A stretch of DNA of 64,000 nt from Apus apus (GCF_020740795.1 NC_067286.1:36742003-36806002), one strand, 5' to 3'. Numbered from the stretch's first letter, positions 26,557-37,919 are shown. The notes: generated by a model from the letters alone, not told the origin. Program-made: numbers and translations.

Positions 26557-27296
26557 CGCAGCTTGTTCTGCACAGACGAGATAAAAAACATTTGCAAAAG
26601 CGTCTGCAGCTCTTCAAAACTTTCCCTGCTTTCTTATCAAAGCCACTTTCCCGGTGGGAGAGTCGGGGGAGCTTGTTTGTTTGTTTTGGGTTGGCTCGGA
26701 ACTTTCAGTCTGCCACTTGTTACTGCCTAGTGTGCTCGGATCCTCACAGCCGGCTTCCCTAGGCGATGCTGTGGTCCTGGCAGCTGGATCCAAGCCGCTG
26801 AGCACTTCACCTGATGCACAAATAACCCTCAAAGTTTCCCGCAGTGACTATTGTGCTTTGCTAAGTTTGACTGAACGTACCAGTAACTATTTTTCTTTGA
26901 TTCTTTTTAGCCTCCACAGCTTCAATGAGAAAGCCTTTTCTTGTGGCTGCCATTGCAGCCCCTATTCATGAGGGAGGGCGGGAGACGGACGTCAGAATCC
27001 TGAACTTTTCCAGGGAGGGCAGGAAGGAGAAACGAAGGGAAAGTGTTGTCGCTTCTGGAAGCCCCTCACAGTTCAGGAGAAGACTGTCCCTGCTCTCCTC
27101 AAGGCAAGGAACGAGATTGTAATAATAGAATACAAACATGTGTTTTGTTTGCCATTAAGTCGATAGACCAGACAAGGTCTGCCCGGGGGAAAAGATGACT
27201 TGAGCTGTTAATGAGAGCTGACACTAAGATTTAAATAGTAAGGGCTCGTTTCGCCAGCGGTATCTCAACAGTATTGCTGTTTTTTCTTCTTCACAG

Positions 27297-28021
27297 CTCC
27301 AGGAGGTGCCCATCGTAGGCTCGGGCAGCGTGCAGGGGGAGTGCCGGCCCATGGGGACACCTCGGAGGGGGAAGACGGAAGGGACTGCCACTCTGTTTTC
27401 ATGGAAGTCTCTGGCAAGGGAAAGACGAAAGCGTTTAATTTATTTTACTTTTTTTTTTTCTCTCTCTCTCAGTGCCCCGTGTGCTTAAACACGCAAAAAC
27501 GACACCTCGAAGAAAGAGCACGCGTTTCGTAACGATACCAACCACTGCGCCGAAAACTTTGGGTCGTTTGGGAACGGGGGAGGAAACAATGGTGCCTGAT
27601 CCTTAGAAAATCAAGTGGAAACCGCTTGCTGTGGGGCCGGGGAGGGGGAGAGGAGGTGTACTCCCAGCCCCCGGTCAGCCCCGGTAGCGCCGCTCCCTCC
27701 CCGGGCTGCCCGTCCCCGCCACCCCGCGGGCTCCGGCGCTGCCGCCGCGCGGCCGCTAGATGTCGCCGGCGCCGTTCTCATCGAGCCCCTTCCCTGCGGG
27801 GAGGCTCCGCCGCCGCTGCCCCGCGCGCCCGGCCCGTGCACGGCCGCGCGGCACCGCTCGGCCCCGCTCGGCCCGGCCCGGCCCGGCCGCAGGGCACTCT
27901 CGCCCCTCCGCTGGGCACAGTGTCCCAGTGGGGATCCTCGGGGGTCCTAGAGGTGTCAAGGCTTTCTGTGGCCCCGGCAGGGGCTTCCTCGGCTGGTGAC
28001 ACCAGGGCGGGGGACTGGCAG
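27297..28021 (+). ncRNA. Possible lncRNA exon in a CpG island
   Basis: A strong acceptor-like sequence (pyrimidine run then CACAG) ends at 27296, and a consensus donor CAG/GTGAGG follows 28021. Between them lies a dense CpG island, core about 27630-27930. Either this is one 725-nt exon or, more simply, the island is a promoter whose first exon ends at 28021. Frames inside are Pro/Arg/Ala-rich without a domain. The strand is inferred from the splice motifs only. Confidence 0.2.
27620..27960. promoter_or_regulatory. CpG island
   Basis: The densest CpG island outside the FOXG1 promoter, with runs of GCC/GGC and many CG dinucleotides. It lies about 12 kb upstream of FOXG1 and is a possible promoter for a noncoding transcript or a Polycomb recruitment site. 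Confidence 0.6.
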
Positions 28022-28089
28022 GTGAGGGACTTTTGTGGTGCGAATGACACAGAAAAAATGGTCTCTGCCGAAGACACACGGGAGGTGTC

Positions 28090-28520
28090 GTGCTGGAAAC
28101 CTCGGTAGCGCGTCCCCGCAGGAGTGTGAGGAGTTTGTGAGACGTTCTATTTGGAAAGGGTAGGGGAACCCAGGAGCACTGCGGGGTGCTCATCTCCGAG
28201 GGCATCAGGGTCCCATCAGCAACGGGCGGACACCCCGAGGTTCCCCTGCCCGGGGCCTGAGGCCCGCCTGCGGCAGAGGCGAGGCACGAAATCGGCGACC
28301 GGCCTTGGGAAAGGCTCCAGAGATGAGCATTTCTGTTGTGTCAAGTGGCCGCATTAGCAGTCCGAACACGTAGGAAAAGGCTGACATCCGCGGTTGTGTA
28401 CGAGGCACCAGAGAAATGACAGACCTCCTGGTTCGGAGGGGTGCCCACGCCGCGGGTCCCGGCGGGGAGGCTGCGGCTGCGGGAGCGGCTGGTCCCGGGG
28501 AAGGAAACCTCCTCTCCTGA
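28090..28520. promoter_or_regulatory. CpG-rich patch
   Basis: A second GC-rich segment just downstream of the 27.6-28.0 kb island. The two could form one interrupted island. Confidence 0.45.
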
Positions 28521-29799
28521 GTTTTCCTCAAGTTTAAAGGCGGGGATACGACACGGTCTGTCGATTTGGGAAGTTCACCGTTTGTGCCCAGAAGAGAGAA
28601 GACAGAGGGAGACCTTTAGTATAAACTTTGAACCTGATTCCAATGAAAGCACAAATGACAAATAGTTTCCAGACTTTTGTCCACACTTTTCAAATTAAGA
28701 CATAAATTGGGGGTGCACCCCGGTCATTTTTCTCAGCCTTTGTGTCAAGGCAGTTCTGCTTTTGACTCCTCACTGCATAGTTTTATCTGCCTGGTCAGGG
28801 GAGGTGTTTGGGAGTCGGCTGTGAAGGCGCAGTCGGACTGCGCGGCACTCTCCCCGCACGGAAGTGCGGACCCGCACGGGTCAGTGTAGTGTCCACCCCT
28901 TTAGGAGTGCACATACACACAACAGGGGCAGAAATTTGGAGACTTATTAAGAGAGCAAGATAAATAAGAAATAGAGATAGAAACAGAAAAATCGTTTCGG
29001 TATTAAAACCGGAAAGAAAAAATAATAATAAAAATAAGAACCCTGCAGAAAGAGGAGTCCTGAAAGTTTCCTCTAGCTCTCCTCGTATTCTCTGTAGTTT
29101 GAACTGGGATGTCGGAATCGCTTCGAGGAGGGCATATGCCATCACCACGGTTCTGTATTTGTATGATCAAAATATTAAGGAGCACTCTTCCTCCTTCGAT
29201 GAGTTTCCCAGCAAGGGCTCAGAAAGAAGCAACCCGGCTAAATGGCACCTTGAAGGACCAAGTCATGAGGCAAAGGATGTATGGTAAAAAGAGATGAGAG
29301 TATGCTTGGCATAGCTGATATTTAGTGACATTATTCAAAAGGGAGTAAGTTAAAGAAATGTTATTCCATGACACAATTGTTGAACAAACTGTCTTCAATC
29401 AAGTTGTTTTGTTTTCAGGACTCTTTTACAAGCATCTTCCACGGTAGGTTTGAAGAGAGAGATCTCAGGGGCTGTTCTGTATTTTCAGGGACGACCAAGT
29501 CAACTCTGAGAGAAAAGAGTGGCTTTAGAAGGAGAAAAAGTGTTTCTTCTTCGAGTTCGATTTGTTTTTTTAAAGCCTCGTATCTCAGAGAAAAGGCCTC
29601 TTGTAACAGATCCCTAGATCGTGTCAAATTATAACAAACTGAATCAAAAGAAGCAATTACGAAGCAAATCTTGTGATCGGTGTTGTGGGTAAAATCGGAG
29701 CCGGGTTTATAGAGGAATATTAACTCTGATTTTTTTTTTTTTTTAAATCAACAGTGATTAGATTTCTGTTAAGTCTAAAGACCTTTTCCTGTAGATGGC

Positions 29800-30340
29800 G
29801 TCCTTTAGGTACTGAGTAACCAATAATAATACAGTCGTACTCAGGAGACTTTATTAAGCCTTGGATAGTAAAATTTAATTATTTTTTTTTTGGTCGTATA
29901 TTCATTGAAAGTGAAAAAAAAAACTTGACTTCTCGTAAGCAAAAGTGTGTTTCTCCTTCACGTGTATGCAAATAAAAACTGTTTAATAAATAAGTTGCTT
30001 CTGAACATTTTGTTGTCAAAGTGTTAAATGTCCCCGTCATTTTTGTTCAAACACTAACATGATTACAGCCAATTATATATTCACCAGTGTTTTTTATTTT
30101 AGAGTAATTGTACTTGTCATTAATAAAACAGAGACTTAATGGATCGCTACTGTTCTGAATTTTAAAGCAATTTGCTGTAATTTGATTGAATGATACAACG
30201 TCTCCTCTACTTTTTTTATTTCTATATTTTGAAATCCTATTTTCTTGGAAATTGCAGTTCTATTCCTGTTTTATTGTTCCTGAAGTAACGAAACCTTCTG
30301 TAACATTTATAAATAGAGCCTCATCCCTTTAGAAATGTGG
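29800..30340. promoter_or_regulatory. Candidate enhancer with POU octamer and homeodomain cores
   Basis: AT-rich, non-repetitive block with an exact ATGCAAAT octamer (29966-29973), a TGATTAC core near 30059, a CCAATTAT motif near 30068, several ATTAAT cores and TTGATTGAATGA near 30182. No meaningful frame. Its general look is that of a deeply conserved noncoding element. Confidence 0.35.
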
Positions 30341-31352
30341 AAAATCATAATTTCAGACCCAACAGACTGAATGCTTTAGACTTAAAATCCCGGAGTCCGG
30401 AGGAGCGCCTCAACCAGAACACTTGGCTCAACGCTGTGTCCTCCTTTGAGACCAGAAGCAGAGCATAAGCGGAGAAAACAAAGCTGGGCTGTGCATAGGG
30501 AGGTTTGATCACTTTGTTTGGTGCGCTTCGTGGGGTTCAAACATAGAAACAGGTCAAGACAAGCAGTGTGGTTGCTATTATTTACCACAGGAGAATAGGT
30601 AAAGACACGGAAAAAATATAATGCCAATTACATTCCTCCAAGCAATTACAGCGATTATCCGTATATTATCCGTATGTTCTTTTAGGTGGCGATTATAAAT
30701 GACAAGCCCGGGAGTGACTTGGCTATCTGTAAGCACTGGGAATAGAGACGCAGAATGATACAGAAGTATATGGATATATCGCACACGCATAGAAAATACT
30801 GCTCTGTGTTATTATACTTCTCCTCGGCTTGTTTCGCTGAGGATGAGCTCTCAGAGGGTTGGGTTTTTTTGTTGTTGTTTTCCAAAGCCGAAAGCATGCC
30901 TTTAATTTAGCAATTGTATCAACCATCAACACGATGAGATACGATCTGCCTTGTCGCCAAACACAAATCAAAAAATTATACAAAGTCTTTCACAAGATAA
31001 TTTCATATGACAAAACATGTGCCCACCACAACAGATAAAGTTAAATCATCATTTGCAAACCGTGCGTTTGCGTGAAAAGGTATCTCTTAGGTACATTTAG
31101 CACAAAGACGAATGTTTTTTGTTTGGGTTGTTTTATAGCTTTGTTTTGTTTTGTTTTGTTTTTTTCCGGGATTCTTTGTACTACTATCCGTAAAAATAAG
31201 GGAAAGGACTGGAATCCAGGAGGATCACTGTGAGAGTCTTTCAGGGAAACCCTAGCGGGACACGATTCCGACACTCAAGTGAGAAAATGTCTTGCTTTTG
31301 TGGATTCACTATTTAATATAACCACAAAAATTAGTTAGTGGTCTCCATGGAA

Positions 31353-31377
31353 GGGGGGGGGGGAGGGAGGGGGGGGG
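31353..31377 (+). repeat. G-rich tract, potential G-quadruplex
   Basis: Runs of G11, G3 and G9 separated by single A residues. It satisfies the usual four-tract quadruplex pattern within 25 nt. Confidence 0.85.
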
Positions 31378-31620
31378 AGAAACCACGAAAAAAACCCAAA
31401 CTACTCCTAGAACGACATCGTTTTATTAATTTCTACTTGTATAAGGACCTGTGAGACTTCTCTTGTGTAATGCCCTCCTCTGCTAGTATTCTGCTTAAAG
31501 GCAAATTGAAATATTTATTTGTTGGAGTTTCCCGAGCTACGGCATTATTTCATTAAGGTGGAGTTTGTAGCTCCGTTATAATAAACACTGTGTTCTAAAA
31601 ACTCCCTAGGAAACATAACT

Positions 31621-31638
31621 TGTGTGTGTGTGTGTGTG
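31621..31638. repeat. (TG)9 microsatellite
   Basis: Nine perfect TG dinucleotides. Confidence 0.95.
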
Positions 31639-32509
31639 CAAGCCTATGCTAGCGCCCCATTGTAAAGATGGAGAGAAAACACACAAAGGAGATGCACTCC
31701 GGTGAACTGTTTCTTTCAACGCCTTTCCGCATTTTCAGTGCACGGAAAGTCTGTCTGCAGTCACTTCTCTTTCCTGGTCAAATTATTATCGAGACAACAC
31801 TACAAACCCCAGGCTTTAGCAAGGCACCGTCCGCGCTCGGTGGGAGGGACACAAATGGGATTTAACTTGTTGCCAGTCATTTTTGTGTGTTTGTTTGTTT
31901 GTGCTAGTGCTTTAAAAGCGAAACAAATTCCAGAAACAAAGCGGGAGGGGGGTGTGGGCTGGGGAGGGAGGGAGGAGGAAAACAAGCTCTGTATAAAAGA
32001 CATATCATATTAAAATAATACATGAACACACCCACTGGTATCAAGGGTACGATACCAGCCCTTCCCCAAGAAACTTATAAATAAGTGCTAGCGGTTGTAA
32101 TCATCCAACAAGCCCCTTACCATCACTCCCCCCACCTTCCGCTAAAGAAAGCATGAAAGAAACAAAACATGGAGATCACCCTGCCTGATGTAAGAAGTGT
32201 TCAGAACAACCTACATAAAGACCCAGCTCCTGCGACACCTACTCATGCGAGGAGACCAAGGAGCGAACAAAGTCTGCTTCCCGGGCAGCCTCCCTGGAGC
32301 TAGAGCAAGCCCCATTATCCCGACACCCGCAAGTGCGGGTCCCGCCGCTACCGTGTGGTGGCTGGAATGAGCACCGGCACCTCCTCCTCCCTCCTGAGCC
32401 TCAGGCACGGAGAAAGCTAAAATCAGCTTTGCTCCGAAGGTCGCCAAACGCCTTCTCCTTAGAGGAGTGTATGGTTGTTTATGGCTTTTGTACTACCCGG
32501 GGCATTTTG

Positions 32510-32870
32510 CTATGGTTACAAGGGGGCCCTGGAGCGGGGGGGGGCGCTGAATAGAGGGGGATGTTGCGCTTTTGTAGGCCCAAAAAACTGGACCCGCGGT
32601 TCATCTAGCTCAGCCCGAGGTTCCGCTAAGCCGAGGGTGCGGTGGACGTGCAGTGCGGGGAGAGGCTGCGGCGGGGCGGAGCGGCGGCCAGCGGGCAGCG
32701 GAGGGCGCGGACAGGTAGGATGAAGGAGCACCCTCGGCACCGGCACGCCCGGCTGCCTTCCGCAGAGCGCGGAGGTGAAGCAGCACCGGGAGAGAGACTG
32801 TATCTGTATCTGTCCCTGTGCTGGGGGAGGGGGAGAAAGCCTAGGCGGGGGGGTGGAGGGGAGGGAGGTG
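32510..32870. promoter_or_regulatory. CpG-rich patch
   Basis: GC-rich segment with many CG dinucleotides about 7 kb upstream of FOXG1, ending in G-rich sequence near 32820-32880. No clear transcript start or splice site. Confidence 0.45.
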
Positions 32871-34337
32871 GGGGTAGGGAGGATGCTGCATCTCTTCTCT
32901 CGAGTTACCGAAAAACTGCAAAACCAGATGCATGTGTCATTTGCAGAAGATTAGGCTTATAAGAGGCTAAAGAGCTTTAGAACAACACTATGAAAATATT
33001 CCACCAACAGTTTCTTAGGAGTCAGAGAGGAGTTTGAAGTCTCTTCAATCACTATTTGTTTGGGGTTTATCCTGCAGGTCTTTATCTTCCCTGTATTTTA
33101 TTTCCCGAATCTCTAATTCAATCCGGTAACTCCTGCAAAGGTGGTGCTGGCCAAGAATGTTTCAACAGTAAACACAGAAGACAATAAAAATATGTAAATA
33201 AGCTTCGAGGACAGTACAAGGTTTTAAGCTTGCCTGGTTTTCCCTCTGCATTTTTTTATCGTCGTCTGCATAAACCTGTGGATAATTCTTAAAGGATATT
33301 TTTAATTTTCCTTCTGATTCCTGAATTAGGGAGAGCTTTTGTTACACAAGGACACGTATTACCTAAGCAAGTGTGACGACTCTCTTCTGTACTCTGGCAT
33401 ATGAAATAATAGCGACATTTGGGATCTAAAAAACCTCGCGTCTTCACTTTAAACTTGGCAGCTAGTGTAAAAATATTCTGGTTCGAAAATTTTAGCTGTG
33501 GCAGTTGAAACACACCAAATCTAGTAGATGCTCTAGTCTCTAGACAGGCTTTCTGTGGCTAGTATTCTGCAGCTACAGGAATAAATAAATAAAATAATCA
33601 GCTTTTAATTAAGGCGGTTTAATTCAGACCTCTCCACCTAGCGTAGCCGCCTTGGGAAACGTATACTCCAATGATTACTAGTATCTCTTTCTGTCACTAT
33701 TCTATCTTGTCTTACGCTTACGACATCAGTAAAGCTCTCTGGCCCCTACAGCCATTGTTTCCCATTTCCACGTTCTCCGCCCAACCTCTGCCTGTCCAAG
33801 AAACTTCCTAAAGTTCAACAGGAAGGGAAGTCTTTGCACCTAGTCAGTTAATGTCATTGTAACGCTCCCTCATCCCTAGCCACGCAGGCTTCTCAAAGGT
33901 ATACAGTGTCCCGCTGGCTTTTCTTTATGGTACAGTGCAGCTTCTCAAAAGATCATCTGATGGAGAAATTTAGCTCTTCTTGAAACATTAAAGCAACTGA
34001 GCAATTAGTTCTGAATGGTGATGGGGGAAGGGAAGACTAAAGAGCTTAAAGGAGGTGGGAGAGGAGATACAACGCAACTAGCCCGAAAACAACAGGGGTG
34101 GGAATGCATGGGAGGGGGACTTAAAAAATGTTTGTATTTAAAGGGTGCTTGCAAGGTCTTCGGCACAATATGTGCTGCTCTCCTTAAAGGGGCACTGAGT
34201 GCCAATAACCATTAGTCATCCAGCAGAGACTTTTCATTACGGATCTATCTTTAGGGGGAGTTCCCCGAAGTCTCGGAAGGGAACACAGTTGCGGATTTCA
34301 AACGCGGTCCAGTTCCAGTCACACAATATCTGCTTAC

Positions 34338-34470
34338 CTGCTGCAATAGAAAGGAGAGAGACTTACCAGAGTTTCCGGAGATGGCGGATAGCCCAAAGGT
34401 CCCTGCAGTGCTCTTTTCCTCTGCGGAATAGTATCTTGCATCCGAGGCGGTTCCCAGCCTATATTTGATG
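34338..34470 (-). ncRNA. Possible antisense lncRNA exon with tandem donors
   Basis: Read on the minus strand, two near-perfect 5' splice sites lie 29 nt apart: CTG/GTAAGT (exon end 34367) and CAG/GTAAGC (exon end 34338). The exon would extend toward higher coordinates; its other boundary is unknown and 34470 is a guess. The strand is divergent from FOXG1, as expected for an upstream antisense transcript like human FOXG1-AS1. No reading frame of note. Confidence 0.25.
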
Positions 34471-36479
34471 TTAACATTTATGCTATCTCAAACACGAGGC
34501 TCTCCCATAGACATTTTTTCCAGGGTTTTCAAGCAAATTTCTCGGTGCCACAATGTTATGATGGAAGGATGCTAAAATGACAGGCCTCGTAGACGCTTGT
34601 CTTAATCATCGGCTTCTTAATTTAGTTTTAGTGCTGTGGTTTTCTGTGTGTGCGTGTGTGTGTCTGCGCGTGTGTGCGCACAAGAGAAGCCTCTGACAAC
34701 CTGCAGCTTCCTAATGACTGACGAGGCAGGGCTGCTGCAGCAAAGTAACACTTCCCTGGTGTGAAGACCTCTTACTGGGAAGTTTAGTTCACTACTGTTC
34801 TCGCAATCCTAATCATATAACCTGTAACCAAAAGCCATGGAAGAAGGATACAGCATACTAAATAGACCAACTTCTAATCACCAAACCTTAGCACCACTAC
34901 CAGCTGTTGAGGATTAACCGGAAATTGGCTATAGACGGACACTTAAACTTAAATCTACAAATGCGGAGAGAAGAGTGGACCGTTGAATACTTCTTCCTCT
35001 CTCTCTTTGCCTCCATTCATCCATCCACCTTCAGTCCCATTCACTCCTCTTCAAAATGTTTGACTACTTCTTTCTCTTTGTTAGCGCACCGCTCAGTCTT
35101 CACTCGCCATGCCTTAGCAGCAGGGTATCAGTGTCTGCTGAGCAGCCGTTACCTTAATTGCCCAGGTAACCTGGAATAAATAAGGCAAGCTTAGAGTCGA
35201 AGGGGAATAGAATTATATCTGTGTACATCCAGGCATTTACTGTATCGAACGTGATATTACTGATAGTTAAACCAAAGTGTCCCGACTCGTTTCATGGAAG
35301 CATGCTGCCATCGAAGCGTGGTTATTAAATACCCTTTCTTCATGGCTGAAAAAACCCTCATTCATTTCTTAAGCTGTCAGTACATTTTAGCAGCTTAACC
35401 CCTTGAAAGAGCCTGAGAGTACAGAGCCGCTATACCCGTGTGAAGGGGGACTGAAAGCTGGAGTCGGGGGGTGGCAGGGAGTACGCTATATTCAGAGAGC
35501 CTACAGTGGAGAGGATCTGTTTTTCCTTTAAATAAATAAAAAATTCATAATAATAATTTTTAAAAAATGCGAGGGAGAAGAGTGTGCCGTCGGAACACTA
35601 CCCCTCCGAGTTCTGTACCCAAGAGCTGTGCGGAGATGGCTGTTGAATGGCTCTTCAGCCAGGACGTTTCAGCCCGCTATTCACCCCGTCCTGACCCCAG
35701 AGTTGGGCACCCTCAGCCTATCCCCGCCACTCAGTGCGGCTGGTCAGCACCGCAGATGGTGAAGGTGAGGGAGCACCCAAGCTCTGCAGAGAGCAGGTTC
35801 CCTGTGCACCCTCAGCCCTCTTTCGCAGGGTCGGGGCCGTGAGCCGGCCTTCCTCGCTCAAGCTTCTTCTCCAGGCACCCCACAAAAAACTTCCCTCATG
35901 CAATGCCACCATCCACAAAGCTACCTCTGAACTGAACGGGAGTCTTGGCCAAGCCAGAACTCACAGAATAATTGGCGTTGGAACAGGAGTCCCGCATTTC
36001 CAAAGAAAATGTCTCCAATATTAAAACCGGAGAATTTTCTGCACAGAAAATAAATAAATAAATAAATAAATAAATAAATAGAAGAACTCTAGAGTTAAAG
36101 TCCAGCGTTTATAATAATAATTGACGTGGCTTCTCTTACATATCCTTTTCTGTCCTGTAAACAATGAATTAATCTCCATGGGCTTATAAAAAGATGTGTT
36201 ACTTATTGGACGCAACAGTTCCTTTTTTTGGTAGAACTGTATATCCACGGCACTAAAAAAAAATAATAATATAAATCCTAAATTTGTGCACAGAGCTTCA
36301 TTCTGTACCCGTGACAAATGACTGAATGCTAAATCTAGATCATCAAAAGTTTTAAAAGCATGTTTCTTTCGGTGCTAGCCCTTTGCTCAGAAGTGCAAGA
36401 AGATAAAACTTTTTTTTTTTTTTTTCCTTCCCTGCTACCCGATCCCAATGCAAAGTAAACTCAGCTTTGACCTAAGAAA
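34471..36479. other. Intergenic DNA, no gene recognised
   Basis: Mixed composition. It contains TG-rich sequence near 34645-34680, a modestly GC-rich stretch at 35590-35850 whose frames (about 90 codons) have no domain, and the ATAA-type microsatellite listed separately. A poly(T) run lies at 36411-36425. Confidence 0.55.
36048..36080. repeat. (AAAT)n microsatellite
   Basis: About eight perfect tetranucleotide units of AAAT/ATAA. Confidence 0.95.
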
Positions 36480-36760
36480 CACCTCAATGCATTAAAATTT
36501 AAACAGGCAATGTCAGTGTTACATTAAACGAGAACTCCTCCAGTTCGCTGCAGAGCTGGGATTTGAATAAAACGTTCAATGTTAACAAACAATACACACG
36601 TTTGGCACTTTGTGTATTAAATGGATCAAAGAGATTTGATAAGGCACAATACACCATTTGTACAGACCTGATTGAGTTAATATAATATCAGCAAATTTTA
36701 CAGCGAAATGAATCTGTTTCTTTTCTTTGTGTTTAAAACCAGCACAGATTACAAATTTTA
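36480..36760. promoter_or_regulatory. Candidate proximal enhancer: forkhead and TCF motifs
   Basis: Non-repetitive AT-rich block 3 kb upstream of FOXG1. It contains AACAAACAAT (forkhead-like, about 36583-36592), ATCAAAG (TCF/LEF core, 36625-36631), TGATAAG (GATA-like) and several ATTAA cores. WNT and forkhead input would be plausible for forebrain patterning. Function is inferred. Confidence 0.35.
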
Positions 36761-37133
36761 ATGATCTGAAAATGTTTGGTATACAAAATCATGCTTATTT
36801 CAGTATTAGCAAAAACACAAGAAATTTTTCAACACAAACACCCAGCTGTGTCTATTTTAAAAGCAGTTCAATGACAGCTTGCACTTATGAGCATGCAATC
36901 AGCTAATTTCGCTTTTTTTTTTTTTTTTTCCCTTCTGTGTTAATCAACACTTTCCTTCCTGCATATCAGAGTACAAATAGTATAGTTAACTCCACATCAG
37001 TAAATGTTTATGTAACCTGTCCTTTCTCAAGAATCCGGTTACACCGAATCATTACATGCTAGACCGAGTAGGAAAATGCGCTGGGCCCAGCCACCCTAAT
37101 GGGATCCTAGTGCACCATAATGACACGTATTAG

Positions 37134-37247
37134 TTAATGATCATCATAATCATAATAATGTGCAGGAATCTTACCTTTCTTCTTACCCTTTGCCATGATA
37201 AAGTCATATCCTTCACATCGCACTCTTCCTCGAGATTCCCCATACAT
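37134..37247 (-). other. Small open reading frame overlapping an exon-like block
   Basis: On the minus strand an ATG at 37247 opens 37 codons ending in TAA at 37136-37134. The predicted peptide begins MYGES, has a basic KGKKKG stretch in the middle and ends in an aromatic/acidic YYDYDDH tail. I cannot assign a family. Two consensus splice donors lie within it, so it may instead be part of a spliced exon, with its second half intronic. It may also be a highly conserved noncoding element that happens to be open. Confidence 0.2.
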
Positions 37248-37250
37248 GAA
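37175..37250 (-). ncRNA. Exon-like block antisense to FOXG1
   Basis: On the minus strand a T15 tract is followed by a branch-point-like TTAAT and then no AG until CTGAAG, giving an acceptor whose first exon base is 37250. Two donors follow: G/GTAAGA (exon end 37187, 64 nt) and AAAG/GTAAGA (exon end 37175, 76 nt). The exon is open in one frame. It lies 2.5 kb upstream of FOXG1 on the opposite strand. The first exon could lie in the FOXG1 CpG island, where a TGG/GTGAGG donor ends at 38719 on the minus strand. Splicing is not demonstrated. Confidence 0.35.
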
Positions 37251-37399
37251 CTTCAGTGTTGAGCAATGAAATAATTACCAATTAACATTATATTAAAAAA
37301 AAAAAAAAACAACAAAACACCACATTTCTTAAAAAAAATAATTTTAAAGCCATGTTGATAATTTACTTCTTCTTCTATTTTTTTTTTTTTCCCAGTAGC

Positions 37400-37530
37400 A
37401 ACCTGTTATGAAATTGGATAAATAAACACAATTGTGGTAAGGTCATTTGAGGTTAATCCAATGCACAGAGTTCATGCCAATTGCAATTGTTTATTATCGG
37501 TCCATTGTAATTGTTTTCGTTATTTACTCT
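37400..37530. promoter_or_regulatory. Candidate proximal enhancer: two forkhead sites around an OTX site
   Basis: ATAAACA (forkhead consensus) at 37422-37428, TAATCC (bicoid/OTX type) at 37454-37459, TGTTTAT (forkhead, opposite orientation) at 37488-37494 and CCATTGT (SOX type) at 37502-37508 lie within 90 bp, with CAATTG repeats between. The block is 2.2 kb upstream of the FOXG1 start. OTX2 and SOX factors are upstream regulators in forebrain, and forkhead sites would allow autoregulation; both are inferences. Confidence 0.4.
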
Positions 37531-37919
37531 CTCTCACACTCTCTCTCTCCCTCACACACATACACATATATAAACCGCACATCTACAGACAAACACATTC
37601 TGCACTGAGCTGTAACCTGAATTTCACGGGGATACATTGTTTTACCCGGGCATGAGCTGCACGTATGATTTCTACACAGCATTTTTTCCTGCAGCGCAAA
37701 CGTAAACTTTAGGTAGCTCAGCGCGGCGCTGTGCGTTGCCTTTGCCTACAGCTTCGGCTCGAATGCAGTCAGCACACTCTCTGTCCCTTACATGTCCCCT
37801 TCTACTTCCCGAGCAAGAAAGCTCCGCGATTTATTTCGCTTTGTTTCAATCTTGATTTCCCCCCGCCCCGATGCTAACAGTAAGAAACGATGTGTTGTGG
37901 AGGATTAGTGTTCAGTTCT
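37531..37919. other. FOXG1 upstream flank
   Basis: CT- and CA-rich low-complexity sequence (37530-37575) followed by ordinary sequence grading into the CpG island. No gene. Confidence 0.5.

Larger units (their letters stand above)
23100..29799. other. Intergenic zone with alternating CpG-rich patches and AT-rich blocks
   Basis: From about 23.1 kb the composition changes: short GC- and CpG-rich patches, listed separately, are interleaved with AT-rich, motif-dense stretches. Long frames in the GC-rich patches lack domains and are expected from the low frequency of stop codons at high GC. No recognisable protein gene is present. Confidence 0.6.
30341..34337. other. Intergenic DNA upstream of FOXG1, mixed composition
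   Basis: No gene recognised. Motif-dense AT-rich stretches lie at 30890-31110, 31400-31610 and 33050-33660. A G-rich tract, a TG repeat and a CpG-rich patch are listed separately. Frames of 100 codons or fewer are uninformative. Confidence 0.55.

Noticed and set aside
29419..29443. 25-nt microexon between TTTTCAG and GTAGGT
   Set aside because: Too short and a second acceptor-like site follows at 29488; likely chance.
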